A stretch of DNA of 64,000 nucleotides from Eurosta solidaginis (GCF_040869045.1 NC_090323.1:38744066-38808065), one strand, 5' to 3'. Counted from the first letter of the stretch, positions 47,077 to 58,858 are shown. Notes: a model not told the origin generated them from the letters alone. Program-made: numbers and translations.

Positions 47077-48100
47077 TCAAACACAATATTTCAAATAAGA
47101 AGATCCCAGCAGACCAGGCGTCCATGGTGTATATCTATGTGACTCTTTGCTGCACCTCCAAAATCGCAGGAAACGCAATTGCGAGGTCTTATAATCTTTT
47201 GTGGTCGTATTTGAAACGGGAAACAACGAGTTTCCCTCTGCTCCAGATGAAATTTGTGATGCGATCCATAAACAATGCAGGATAGAACGGCCTGGTCCAA
47301 CTGCCATAAAAAGTATACGTACATGGTACAGCTGTACAAAATCGGCACTTGTAAGCGTAGTAATCTCATCGAGGTCTCTGAGCTGTTGTGTGACCGCTTG
47401 AGACTTTGCTGTGACCTTCGCTGTCTCCATTAGAACTGCTTCAATGCCTGCTTGGTACGTGCTAGTTTTTCCCTCCGGAGATATTTTTAGCTGCAGCAAC
47501 AAATCTCCTTTTACCGTTCTTCTAATAGTTTTGAAGTCACCCCGTAGGACTTTTAATTCATCGCAACCGGCCTGGCTTTAATAACATTCTTCCTATTCGC
47601 CTTTTTGGGTTTGAGCTGTGGCGTCTTCTTTCCTTTCAACTTTTTTCTGGTTGAGTGCCGCTTGTGATTTTACTCGCTTGTGACTCCCCTTATGTCCTGG
47701 CGTAATGTTCTTGGCTGAGATCGTGGGCTTGGCTACTTGATTTTCTCTTGTCGAATTCTTCCTTGGTCTCTTTTCTGGGGGTGACGAGCTTCGGTCCTTA
47801 GCCGTATCATTGGAAATTATTTTCTTCTTTAATTCCTTTACCTCCAGCGCGGATTCTATGTACAATGCCTTTATTACGGAGGCTAAGCGCTTAGTTTCAG
47901 CGTGTATGTTATTATGCCCTTTAAACACTCAAACAGATCATCAGTTGATCTCCCTAACTTGGTCATCTTATTGTCGATCCCTCCTGAGGCCTGAAGATTT
48001 TGAAGATCTTCCATCGCCTTCTAAATGAGGTCACTTAATGAAGTAGTGCCTGTTTTAGCCTGCTCCTGTCTTTCCCTTGGAGTAACAGCCGGAGGCAATT
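47077..48100 (-). pseudogene. R1-type LINE gag (ORF1) relic
   Basis: On the minus strand from about 48030: 'MTKLGRSTDDLFECLKG', then a coiled-coil-like stretch ('KALYIESALEVKELKKK'), a basic Ser/Lys/Pro-rich linker, and after a break at 47503-47592 the segment 'LLLQLKISPEGKTSTYQAGI' with 'AVTQQLRDLDEITTLTSADF'. The order and wording match the gag-like ORF1 of R1/Jockey-type LINEs. The zinc knuckles that normally follow are missing. Confidence 0.65.
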
Positions 48101-49450
48101 TAGTCGCTAATGTTTCCCACGCGCATTTCTCTGCACTCCCTTTTGGCATGCATCAATCGCGTCATCACTAAAAATGCCATTTTACTCACCGCAGCCCAAC
48201 CATCATTTTTCTCTGCACACTAGGGGAACTTAATTCCTAATGGAAGGCTAATGCGTTTCCTTATTCGGATGACTAACACGATGCCCGGTTTCCGTGAAAA
48301 AGTTTGTTCAAGGGGGACAATGTGTGTTTTCGATGATAAGCAAGGTCTCCTTCAATAACCAGAACAGTATTCTAATTCCAGCATTGAATCGTTTAACAGT
48401 CCATATCCGACTCAATTCAGTTACGCCAGGTATCGAAGCGCTTCTGTTCAGTATTGAGTTCTAGGTGTTGGGTCGGTTTTCTAAGAAGTACAAAGCCTTA
48501 TATGCTCAGCCCTCAGACTTTGAGAGACAAAATTAAAGCATACCGGATGTATATATCTCTTAAGCAGCCAACAAATAACTCAGTATCCTTTAATACTCTC
48601 TCCAGGCCATTCGCATAAGTGCTTAATTTTTCATATGGAAAAAACTAATTAAACATGTTTTCCCATTGTATATGGTTTTCATTTGTCAAGCTTCGTGCAA
48701 ATCTAATACGTAATCAGATCGCTTACAGAGCATTAGAAATGTCAACGCTGTCAAGAAGTCATGACTTTGGGTAAATGGGCCAATGAGTAGTAAGTACTCA
48801 CTACCTACATAACTACGTAGCTATGCAAAACTACTGTATCACACATACCAACATAGCACCATAAAAATATTTCTTCAAGCCTATGTTTTCTAATATAATT
48901 AAAGGTCTTACTTTGAGAAAAAAAAGTCGTGAGTCACTAGCCTTTAACAAGTTTTTTTACCAGTAAGCAAGCCCTGACAAACAAACATAAATATTTGCAT
49001 TTGAATTTGCATTTAAAGGTAAACACTGGTGGTTAGTTTGTTGCATGCGGTAGTACCTACTTTGGCGGCAACAATGCTCCTCAATTCACTTTACTAAGTC
49101 GCATCAAAAGGTGAGAGTTCAACAGTTGTCTGTGGCTTCAGCCAAATGAGCAAATTATAAATCGCTGAAAGAGCAGTGAGGGTAGCAGAAATGAAATCAG
49201 CAGAAAAGTACTCAATGAGCAGATAAATATATGAAACCACGCGGTATATAAAATATTCAACAACGACAAAAAGGTATGAAAAAATTGCAAAAAAAAAAAT
49301 AATACAAATTACAAAACAAAAAAATGTTTGCAACACCTCTCCATAAGTAGGTGGCAAAGTTCCAGGTACTATAATGTTGAAGAGGCACAATGAGCCCAAA
49401 AGGAAAAACAAGCGCCGTGGTTAAAGTGAATTTTGAACGAATAGGTGGTT
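48101..49450. other. No gene recognised
   Basis: A minus-strand frame at 49094-49411 (105 codons) is very hydrophobic and aromatic ('FFCFVICIIFFFAIF'). Such frames are common by chance in T-rich DNA, and I see no signal or family. Confidence 0.35.
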
Positions 49451-49639
49451 AGGTTTCTAGTGGCTGATACATTATCACGAACTTTTGAAATAGAAGCAAT
49501 TAGGGATTCCGACCTAAATTTTAAAGTATTGCAAAACGAACGACAACAAGTAAGGAAGGTTAAGTTCGGGTGAACCGGACATTACATACTCAGTTGTGAG
49601 CTATGGTGACAACATAAGGGAAACTAATCATGTAGGAAA

Positions 49640-50520
49640 ATGAAACGAGGTAAACTAAAATGTGTTTGTATAACATTCGTATCAAATGGAAGGTATTAAA
49701 TAGTATTTTAAGAGGGAGTGGGCCTTAGTTCTTTGGGTGGATGCCATTTAGGGATATCGCCATAAAGGTGGACCAGGGCTGACTCTAGAATTTGTTTGTA
49801 CGATATGGGTATTAAATGAAAGGGGTTAATGGGTATTTTAAAAGGGAGTGGGCCTTTGTTCTATAGGTGGATGCCTTTTCGAGATATCCCCATAAAGGTG
49901 GACCAGGGGTGACCCTAGAATTTGTTTGTACGATATGGGTATCAAATGAAAGGTGTTAATGAGTATTTTAAAAGGGAGTGATCCTTAGTTCTATAGGTGG
50001 ACGCCGTTTCGAGATATCGCCATAAAGGTGGACCAGGGGTGACCCTAGAATTTGTTTGTACGATATAGGTATCAAATGAAAGGGGTTAATGAGTATTTTA
50101 AAAGGGAGTGGGCCTTAGTTCTATATGTGGACGCCTTTTCGAGATATCGCCATAAAGGTGGACCAGCGGTGACTCTAGAATGTGTTTGTACGATATCGGT
50201 ATTAAATTAAAGGTATTAATGAGGGTTTTAAAAGGGAGTGGTGGTAGTTGTATAGGTGGTCGCCTTTTCGAGAAATCCACATAAAGGTGGACCAGGGGTG
50301 ACTCTAGAATGCGTTTGTACAATATGGGTATCAAACGAAAGGTGTTAATGAGTATTTTAAAAGGGAGTGGGCCTTAGTTCTTTGGGTGGATGCCATTTAG
50401 GGATATCGCCATAAAGGTGGACCACGGGTGACTCTAGACTTTATTTGTACGATATGGGTATCAAACGAAAGGTGTTAATGAGTATTTTAAAAGGGAGTGG
50501 TGGTAGTTGTATATGTGTTA
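49640..50520 (-). repeat. ~130 bp tandem array inside Helentron D
   Basis: About six units; 'ataaaggtggacca' recurs at about 49766, 49896, 50026, 50156, 50282 and 50412. It is the same unit as in copy A, read on the other strand. Confidence 0.9.
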
Positions 50521-50955
50521 CGGCGGCAAGATCACAGATAGGGCGCGCTCGTAATAATGGTGTGGACAAAAGCAAGGAAAAAAACACAAACGAATTCGTT
50601 ATAAAAAGGTACACAATAATGTTTATTGAAGTGAAAGTAAATGCAAATTCAGAGTTAATCCAATTAGTAACAATTCAAGATTTCAGATTGCGGAAGTGTA
50701 TAAAATGAATTTTATAATTTTGATTAAAATAGACTTACCTTCGGTGGCTTGGCTGCTGGCGGTTTCTTAAACGTTCGCAAAAGAAGTGAAATAGGTAAAA
50801 GACTTTAGTTCGCGGCCACCGCCGAATCCTAGGCTTAACTATTATGCGGCGGGGTAAACGGTTATCGGTATAAACCGATATGAATAAATGAAAAGAAAAG
50901 TAAAGCGATACGAGGGTGCACCGCCATATTTAGGCTTGTGGCCTAAATAATATTT
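50519..50955. mobile_element. Unclassified ~437 bp insert in Helentron D
   Basis: The Helentron sequence 'tatatgtg' before and 'aaggcgtttt' after would be continuous without it, as copies A and B show. The insert begins 'ttacggcggcaag' and ends with a hairpin, ATTTAGGC/GGCCTAAAT, and 'aatatttg'. On the minus strand it holds a consensus splice donor AAG|GTAAGT (50733-50741), preceded by a short Pro/Lys/Ala-rich open stretch. I see no clear terminal repeat or target duplication. Confidence 0.55.
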
Positions 50956-51680
50956 GAAGGCGTTTTCCAGATATCGACCAAAATGGGGACCAGGGTGATT
51001 CAGAACATCATCTGTTGGATATAGCTAATTTATTCATATATGTAATACCACGAACAGTATTCCTGCCAAGATTTCAAGGGTTTTTTATTTCGCCCTGCAG
51101 AACTTTTTCATTTTCTTGTACTTAATATGGGAGGTGTCACATCCATTTTAGAAAGTTTTTTCTAAAGTTATTTTTTGCATCAATTAACCAATCCAATTAC
51201 CATGTTTTATCTCTTTTTTCGTATTTGGTATAGAATTATGGCAATTTTTTTCATTTTTCGTAATTTTCGATATCGAAAAAGTGGGCGTGGTCATAGTCGG
51301 ATTTCGGCCATTTTTTACACCAATACAAAGTGAGTTCAGATAAGTACGTGAACTGAGTTTAGTAAAGATATATCGATTTTTGCTCAAGTTATCGTGTTAA
51401 CGGCCGAGCGGAAGGACAGACGGCCGACTGTGTATAAAAACTGGGCGTGGCTTCAACCGATTTCACCCTTTTTCGCAGAAAACAGTTATCGTCCTAGAAT
51501 ATAAGCCCCTACCAAATTTCACAAGGATTGGTAAATTTTTGTTCAACTTATGGCATTAAAGTATCCTAGACCAATTAAATGAAAAAGGGCAGAGCCACGC
51601 CCATTTTGAAATTTTCTTTTATTTTTGTATTCGGTTGCACCATATCATTACTGGTGTTTTATGTTGACATAATTTACTTA

Positions 51681-53720
51681 TCTAATATATAAAATTCTTC
51701 TGTCACGGTTTTAGAGGCTTAACTCCTCCGAAACGGCTGAACCGATTCTCATGAAATTTTGTGAGCATATTGGGTAGGACTGAGGATCGGCCAATGTCTA
51801 CCTTTTTTTCGCTACGTGCCTAGGGTCTTGAGATCAAAACGTGGACCCGGGTACCCCTAGAATATGTTTATACAATATGGATACAAAATGAAAGCTGTTG
51901 ATGTGTGCTATAGTACAGGATAATTTTCATACCCCTGGGTGACTAGGGTCTCGAGATATAGGCCAAACCGTGGACCCGGGTACCCCTAGAATGTGTTTAT
52001 ACAATATGGATATCAAATGAAAGCTGTTGATGAGTGCTATAGTACAGGCTACGTGCCTAGGGTCTTGAGATCAAAACGTGGACCCGGGTACCCCTAGAAT
52101 ATGTTTATACAATATGGATACAGAATGAAAGCTGTTGATGTGTGCTATAGTACAGGATAATTTTCATACCCCTGGGTGACTAGGGTCTCGAGATATAGGC
52201 CAAACCGTGGACCCGGGTACCCCTAGAATGTGTTTATACAATATGGATATCAAATGAAAGCTGTTGATGAGTGCTATAGTACAGGATAATTTTCATACAA
52301 CTGGGAGGCTAGGGTCTCGAGATATAGCCCAAAACGTGGACCCGGGTACCCCTGAAATGTGTTTATACAATATGGGTATCAAATGAAAACTGTTGATGAG
52401 TGCTATACTACAGGATAATTTTGATACAACTGGGAGGCTAGGGTCTCGAGATATAGCCCAAAACCTGGACCCGGGTACCCCTAGAATGTTTTTATACAAT
52501 ATGTATATCAAATGAATGCTGTTGATGAGTGATATAGTACAGGATAATTTTCATACAACTGGGAGGATAGGGTCTCGAGATATATCCCAAAACGTGGAAA
52601 AGGGTAACCCTAGAATGTGTTTATACAATATGGATATCAAATGAAAGGTGTTGTGAGTGTTATAGTACAGGATAATTTTCATATAACTGGGAGGATAGGG
52701 TCTCGAGATATAGCCCAAAACGTGGACCCGGGTACCCCTAGAATGTGTTTATACAACATGGATATCAAATGAAAGCTGTTGATGAGTGCTATAGTACAGG
52801 ATAATTTTCATACAACTGGGAGGCTAGGGTCTCGAGATATAGCCCAAAATGTGGACCCGGATACACCTAGAATGTGTTTTTACATTATGGGTGTCAAATC
52901 GAAGCTGTTGATGTATGCTTTAGTACAGAGTAAGTTTTACACCGCTGGGTGACTAAGGTCTCGAGATATAGGCCAAAACATGGACCCGCATACACCTAGA
53001 ATGTGTTTTTATATTATGGGTACCAAATTGAAGCTGTTGATGTGTGCTATAATACAGAGTAAGTTTTACACCGCTGAGTGACTAGGGTCTCGAGATATAG
53101 TCCAAAACATGGACCCGGATACCCCTAGAATGTGTGTGTATTATGGATATCAAATGAAAGCTGTTGCTGAGAGCTCTAAAGTTCATTGTGGTATTCGATT
53201 TAGTCGCATCAACCTGGCAAAACTTTTAAATATGCATGCGAAGCCGAAATAAAGACAAGAATTATTAATACCCACATACCTATTTACATACGTCCTATTC
53301 GATTTGCCTGAAATTTCGTATATAAATTTGCCTACATTAGTATTTACGATACTTTTTTCCGGCAAGTATACCAGAGACGGACTGGGCTGGGATTAGGACT
53401 AGGAAACTGAGACTCGGAGTGGGACTGGGACTGAGACTCGGATTGGGACTGGAACAAAATACATTCCACCCTCTGGGACTGGCAATAAGAGATGAAGAAG
53501 AAGGATAAAAACTTGAGAGAAGAGAAAAGAGAGAAGGAGACTGAGAAAGACATAGAATGAGACGAAGATGGAGATGAAGCGAAAAAGACGGAGGGAGGAG
53601 TGAATAAAAAGATTGGGAAAAAGTGTAGAGGGATAGGGCAGAATTAGACGGAAAAAACTTATTAAAATGTATGCAGATAGGCCAAATTTAGGGCAGAACA
53701 ACGTCTGCCGGGTCTGCTAG
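51681..53720 (+). mobile_element. Canonical non-autonomous Helitron nested in Helentron D
   Basis: It starts TCTAATATATAAAATTC at 51681 and ends CTAG at 53717-53720. The 3' hairpin GGCAGA/TCTGCC (53692-53709) lies eleven bases before the end. The left flank is A and the right flank T. Joining the flanks gives 'acttatatactgtaaagat', exactly the sequence in Helentron B, so the site is precise with no duplication. There is no Rep/Helicase frame. A large tandem array fills the centre, and 53390-53640 is G/A-rich. Confidence 0.92.
51813..53150 (+). repeat. ~130 bp tandem array in the Helitron, with a higher-order duplication
   Basis: About eleven units; 'ggacccgggtacccctagaa' or variants recur at about 51844, 51971, 52079, 52206, 52336, 52465, 52723, 52853, 52980 and 53111. 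The two-unit block 51813-52047 is repeated almost perfectly as 52048-52282, so it was copied recently as a ~235 bp unit. Confidence 0.85.
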
Positions 53721-55379
53721 TATACTGTAAAGATGTTAAATTTTTTGTTAAAATTTTACTTAAAATTTTTTTTTTCAAAAGTGGGCGTGGTCGTTCTACG
53801 ATTTTGCTAATTTTTATTAAGCATACATATAGTAATAGGAGTAACGTTCCTGCCAAATTTCATCATGATATCTTCAACGCCTGCCAAATTAAAGATTGCA
53901 AAAATTTTAAATTACCTTCTTTTAAAAGTGGGCGGTGCCACGCCCATTGCCCAAAATTTTACTTATATTCTATTCTGCGTCATAAGTTCAACTCACCTAC
54001 CAAGCTTCATCGCTTTATCCGTCTTTGGTAATGAATTATCGCACTTTTTCGGTTTTTCGAAATTTTCGATATCGAAAAAGTGGGCGTGGTTATAGTCCGA
54101 TATTGTTCATTTTAAATAGCGATCTGAGATGAGTGCTCAGGAACCTACATACCAAATTTCATCAAGATACCTCAAAATTTACTCAAGTTATCGTTTTAAC
54201 GGACGGACGGACGGACATGGCTCAATCAAATTTTTTTTCGATCCTGATGATTTTGATATATGGAAGTCTATATCTATCTCGATTACTTTATACCTGTACA
54301 ACCAGCCGTTATCCAATCAAAGTTAATATACTCTTTGAGCTCTGCCCAACTGAGTATAAAAAGATAGTGAATTGACCGAAATAATTGCTAGTAATAATTG
54401 CCATAATCCTAAATTAAGTTTCATTTTTAAATTTCAATATCTGGTGCGAAGATTCGGGTGAAAATCCAAGACCATTTATTCCAAACAGTTTACGAAAAAC
54501 AGTATTTAATATATTACATGGAATTGTACATCCAGGTACAAAGGTTACCCGTAGATTGATTGTTAAGAAATATTATTGGCCAAATATGAACAAAAAAATA
54601 AATGTATGGTCAAAAGAATGTGTAAATTGTTAAAAGACAAAAGTTTTTCGTCATACAAGATTACCAGTAAGCAAAATTCCTATACTTCAGACTAGATTCG
54701 AACATATTCATTTAGACATTGTAGGTCCTTTACCTGTCTCTAGAGGGCATCGATATATACACCCCTATTCTGCATTTCGATTACGTTCCCGTTCTACGCT
54801 CCGCTTTAATCGAAGTTGAGTATTCTGCATTACGACGGAATCGTAACGAGAAGAGCAAATAATTTTTCGAAATCAGCTGTGTGTACGGAATGTGTGAACT
54901 TTGGAACAAAATAAATTAAAGAAAATTTGTAAAAAACACTGAAAAACGTTTATATTTTATTATCGAGGCCATTATGTACAAAAAAAAGCAATATAATATA
55001 TTGCCGCCGTGTTATATTTTTTGAGTGAAGTGCTGTCATAATTGTAAGTGTGTTTTTGTCGTTCTTTTGGCCACTTCCCTGCCGTGGCCAGTAAGTTTTG
55101 TTAAAACGGATTCCTGCACGAATATAGTTGACATTTTCTGAATTTTATGGATGCTAATTTCATTGCACTGGCCTAAAATACTTTATGAAGATTTATTTAT
55201 TCTTTCCGCAAGGATTGTTTACGTTTTCGCTTCACCTTCCTCTACTCCGACAGCTTGCTTTGGCATATAACTGGACCCAACGAACAGACACAAATTATAG
55301 CTGTCTATTATATTGGAATCAATAGCCGCGGCATTATTTGTGGAGTTGTAAAGCAACGCATACGAAAATGGCCAGGCGA

Positions 55380-55600
55380 AAATGGAAAGGCAAATATTGC
55401 GAGATTTGTGTAATCCATTCGAGATGAGTGACGAATTGTAAAAAAATGGAACTTAAAAGTGGTAAAGTTTAATTACTTATTTTCTTATTTAGGTTCAAAA
55501 AAACTTTCGACTTAATAAGGATGCTTTCAAGTATGTGTTACGATACTTTTCAGGGCAAATACGTCCAAGGACTTCGACATCTACATGTTGTTTTTGACCT
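55380..55600 (+). pseudogene. Harbinger transposase N-terminal fragment
   Basis: The plus strand reads 'KMERQILRDLCNPFEMSDEL', then a putative intron (GTAAAAAA ... TTATTTAG, about 55438-55494), then 'NFRLNKDAFKYVLRYFSGQI'. This is the usual start of Harbinger nucleases. The frame across the candidate splice is off by one base, and the match stops at about 55590. No DDE catalytic domain is present. Confidence 0.5.
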
Positions 55601-55689
55601 GTAAACATATAAAAACAATCATCATCAAGCCTTCTACGTTTCTTAACAAGTTTTACTTCCATTTTTGTTAAAATTCTGTTATAAATTAA

Positions 55690-57780
55690 TAAAAAAAATA
55701 AATTGGATGGAAATGGAAATTGACGATTACAACAATAAAATGAACGATATATTTAATAACTTGACCATGTACAGAGTACAAAGGCAAGATCCTACGTCTA
55801 GACTTCAAACTAAAAATAATCTTTTAGTTGACGGATTGTTTAAAATGAGACATTTCAAAGCCTGAGAGGAACAAGATGATTACAACAACGGCATTACCAC
55901 CGAGGATTTATTACAGGCTACCTAAAATTCATAAAGAAGGTACACCTCTCAGGCTCATATGTTCAACTATAACATCGCCATCCTACGGCCTTTGTACATA
56001 TATTTCAAACATTTTAAAGAAATTAACATTAAATTCGAGCTACAACGTAAAAAATACCATTGATTTTAAAGAAAAGATAAACAATACATTTATTTGTGAC
56101 GATGAAAAACTTATTTCTTTCGATGTTGTATCACTGTTCCCTAGCATACCCACACAACTTGCACTTGACGTAATAAGAGAAAAATGGACAATAATAGAAG
56201 AGTACACTAAAATACCTAGAAAAATGTTTATAGAAATAGTAAAGTTCTGCATTGAGTAAAATAGATATTTTAAATTTAATGACAAGATATATACTCAACT
56301 CCAAGGATTACCAATGGGATCACCGACCTCACCTATCATAGCAGACATATTAATGGAAAAGTTGTTGGAAAATAGCATTGAAAAGCTAATATAAAAGCCA
56401 AGATCTGTAGCAAAATATGTTGATGACATTTTTGCGATAGTAAAAGAAACCGAGGTACAAAACACACTTGACGTATTAAACTCCTTTGATCGACATATAA
56501 AATTTACTACGGAATTCGAAAAAGATGGAAAATTACCCTACTTAGACTCACTTGTAATAAGAGAAGGCAATAAAATTAAATTGAAGTGGTATAAGAAATC
56601 AATATCATCAGGACACATCATCAATTTTAACTCCAAACACCCAAGGACGATGATTATCAATACAGCAACGGGCTGTATAAGACGAATGCTACAAATATCG
56701 GACGACACTTACCACAAAGAAACTATAGAAGATAGTAAATTACTATTAAGAGATAATGATTTTCTAGAGAATATTGTAAAAAGTTTAATAAGAAGAACAG
56801 AAAAACATTTAAATCTGTTATTTACGTACCTGGTTTATCAGAGCGACTTGCCAAATCAGATTGCTATAATAGCGAAGAAACAAAAATTGCCCATAAACAA
56901 ATTAACACTCTAAAACATATTTTCAATAAAACAAAATCAAAAATACCAAACACCGAAAAAAGCGATGTTGTATATAAAAATCCCTGCAAAGGTAATGATA
57001 AAGAATCGTGCAATAAGATTTATGTGGGCACAACCAAAGCAAAATTAAAAACTCGACTGTCACAACACAAATCTGATTACAAACAATGTTATTCTACTAA
57101 CAACCATAAAACAGCTCTCATGGCCCACTGTGCCAGCAGTTATCACAGTCCGAACTTCGACGACGCTTCAGTTATTGAGAAAGAAGAGAAATGGAAGAAG
57201 AGGTACACATTAGAAATGTTACATATCGTTAACACACCTTCAAACATACGAATTAACTACAAAACAGATATTAGGGGGACTCATGTAACCGTATAAATGC
57301 CTTATAAAGTGTGTAAACGTATAAATTTATCTAGTTTACGCACGAGCTGTCAAATTTTGTATGAAAAATCATTTACACAATTTGTATAAATTTACGCGCA
57401 CATTTCATTGTGTAAACGCGGTAAACTCAAAGGAATGCAACCTTGCAGACATTACAGCAGGCATTTTCATCAGAAATCTCCAACATCAGCAAGTAAAGGC
57501 GTTTTAGTTTTGATTTTTCACTTAATCTTGGCATTTTTTAATTTGTATAACAATCAAAAAAATTTTGTTTTGCAATAATACAGCTGATAAACAATCAAGT
57601 TTATCAAGAGTATTACTAGGTGCGTTCATATAACCGCGTGTGTAAATGGATATAATTTTATACCTTATAAGTTTATATGCTTTCATGAGTCCCCCTATTG
57701 ATAATACTGCACAGTCGTACAAACACTTGTTGACAAAAAATAAACAGTATAATACTCCACGTCAGACAGTGAAAAAGTGA
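55690..57780 (+). pseudogene. Penelope reverse transcriptase with GIY-YIG endonuclease
   Basis: The N-terminal part is 55690-55865 ('DPTSRLQTKNNLL'). From 55876 come 'PRIYYRLPKIHKEGTPLR', 'LISFDVVSLFPSIP' (motif A), 'GLPMGSPTSPIIAD' (motif B) and 'AKYVDDIFAIV' (catalytic motif C). The GIY-YIG nuclease follows near 57018 ('NKIYVGTTKAKLKTRLSQH'). Stops occur at 55863-55865, 56257-56259 (just before motif B), 56392-56394 and 56911-56913, with a change of frame before the nuclease. The MITE splits a codon near the C-terminus. The polymerase and nuclease motifs are intact, but no single frame joins them. Confidence 0.85.
57274..57695. mobile_element. 422 bp MITE inside the Penelope coding region
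   Basis: Perfect 12 bp inverted ends, GGGGGACTCATG and CATGAGTCCCCC, with TA on both sides (57272-57273, 57696-57697). If the MITE and one TA are ignored, the Penelope frame runs on for about twenty-five more codons to a stop near 57780. It is non-coding, and the TA duplication suggests Tc1/mariner-type mobilisation. Confidence 0.88.
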
Positions 57781-57862
57781 AATAAATGTATGTAATTAGA
57801 AAAATTATTGTTATTTGTGATATATTGTTTGATTATAATTTTCATTTTGTTTTTGATTGTTA

Positions 57863-57914
57863 ATAGTTACCCTGAGGACGATTACCGAAGGTAATCGAAA
57901 TATATCGGTTATAC
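57863..57914 (+). ncRNA. Candidate hammerhead ribozyme of the Penelope element
   Basis: The core CTGAGGA (57872-57878) fits CUGANGA. Helix II is GATTACC/GGTAATC with a GAA loop (57880-57896), then GAAA (57897-57900) and a cleavage triplet ATC ending at 57906. Helix I can form between ATAGTTACC (57863-57871) and GGTTAT (57907-57912) with a mismatch. Helix III is only about two pairs, and a C is left unpaired before helix II. Penelope-like elements are known to carry such minimal hammerheads, which are thought to act as dimers. Activity is inference. Confidence 0.55.
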
Positions 57915-58362
57915 AAGAACTTCTTGTGTTTTATTACACCTGACCTCGAGCCAGCTTAACTCACAGATAAAAAAAATAAAAAGAAGATATTTTTCCGCCA
58001 ACTAGTTTGCAACTTAGAAAAACGGAACTACGATCCGAATGCAGAATACACAAAATCGAACGATTAGAAGTTGGATCGAAAGAGATTGGAACACAGAATA
58101 CCAAAATTGCCAAATCGAAAAAATTCCAATCCAAGTCGAAATGCAGAATAGGGCTGATATTTACTATTATTGATAGGTTTACGCGTTGGCCGGAGGCATA
58201 TCCGTTAAGAGACATTTCTACAAATACTATTGCAAAGAAGTTTCTGCATGACTATATTTCACATTTTGGAGTTCCTTTGAAAATAAACACTGATCAGGGA
58301 GCACAGTTTACATCGAACTTGTTTTCGGAACTGACCAAGTTACTTGGAAGTCACCATATAAC

Positions 58363-58611
58363 TGTAAGAGAGGGAGTACAGTTCAGTTCGCCTTAGGTTG
58401 TCGGTGAGTTAAGTTACCTAATTCAGTTTTTGCGTACAGCTGCTAATCGAAAGTCGTTCTTTTCAGTTGTCGAACCGTCGTGCCATATTCAACCGTTATT
58501 ACTTGGACTTTTTAATTACATATACGCTAAGTGTAAACTTAAATACTAAATTTCTTATATTATATTATTTTATTAACCGGGAATAAATATTCAAATACAT
58601 TCCACTTTACA
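58363..58611 (+). repeat. 5' LTR of G2
   Basis: It begins TGTAAGAGAGGGAG and ends CCACTTTACA, keeping the TG...CA rule. An AATAAA at about 58582-58587 may be the poly(A) signal. Confidence 0.95.
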
Positions 58612-58858
58612 TCTAGGGGCTCAACCATTGCGAATTAAGTTGGCCAAAATTGTTGTTCAAGTTGTAGAGACACATTTTGGGAAAGTTGACAATTCCGCGC
58701 CGTGTTGTTGCCGTCGCGTACAAAGTTGACCAAAATTGTTGTTTAGGTAAGTTGCAGAAACACATTTTGGAAAAGGGAAGTTGGATTTGCACAATAATTC
58801 GAAAGCTGTAAAAAGTCACATATTTGGAGCATAATCCAAAACGCCAAACGGTAAATTT

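Larger units (their letters stand above)
49546..54360 (-). mobile_element. Helentron / DINE-1-like element, copy D, with two nested inserts
   Basis: Minus orientation. The 5' end (TATACTCAGTTGGGCAGAG) is at 54360. The 3' hairpin and CTTGTT end are at 49546-49590. It sits in an A/T run inside the G1 frame. Its ~130 bp array (49640-50520) has about six full units. It is interrupted by an unclassified insert (50519-50955) and by a Helitron (51681-53720). Confidence 0.85.
55640..57985 (+). mobile_element. Penelope-like element (PLE), 5' part reduced
   Basis: It contains the PLE reverse transcriptase, a GIY-YIG endonuclease and a 3' hammerhead-like motif, and it ends before an A-rich run at about 57968-57985. 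No upstream second copy of the hammerhead-bearing terminal repeat was found, consistent with 5' truncation. It is interrupted by a MITE (57274-57695). Its limits inside the Harbinger element are approximate. Confidence 0.8.
54760..58156. mobile_element. Harbinger-like TIR element inside G1, carrying a Penelope element
   Basis: Inverted ends: CACCCCTATTCTGCATTTCG at 54760 and, on the minus strand, CAGCCCTATTCTGCATTTCG at 58156. ATA flanks both sides (54757-54759, 58157-58159) and gives a restored G1 frame when counted once. Subterminal 'tattctgcatt' repeats could be transposase sites. The three-base duplication and transposase-like exons point to PIF/Harbinger. Much of the element has been displaced by the Penelope insertion. 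Confidence 0.75.

Noticed and set aside
49094..49411. Very hydrophobic 105-codon frame as a membrane protein
   Set aside because: T-rich DNA gives Phe/Ile-rich frames by chance. I saw no signal, family or splice support.
49640..53150. The tandem arrays as a CRISPR-like array
   Set aside because: The units are contiguous with no spacers, lie inside eukaryotic rolling-circle elements, and there are no cas genes.
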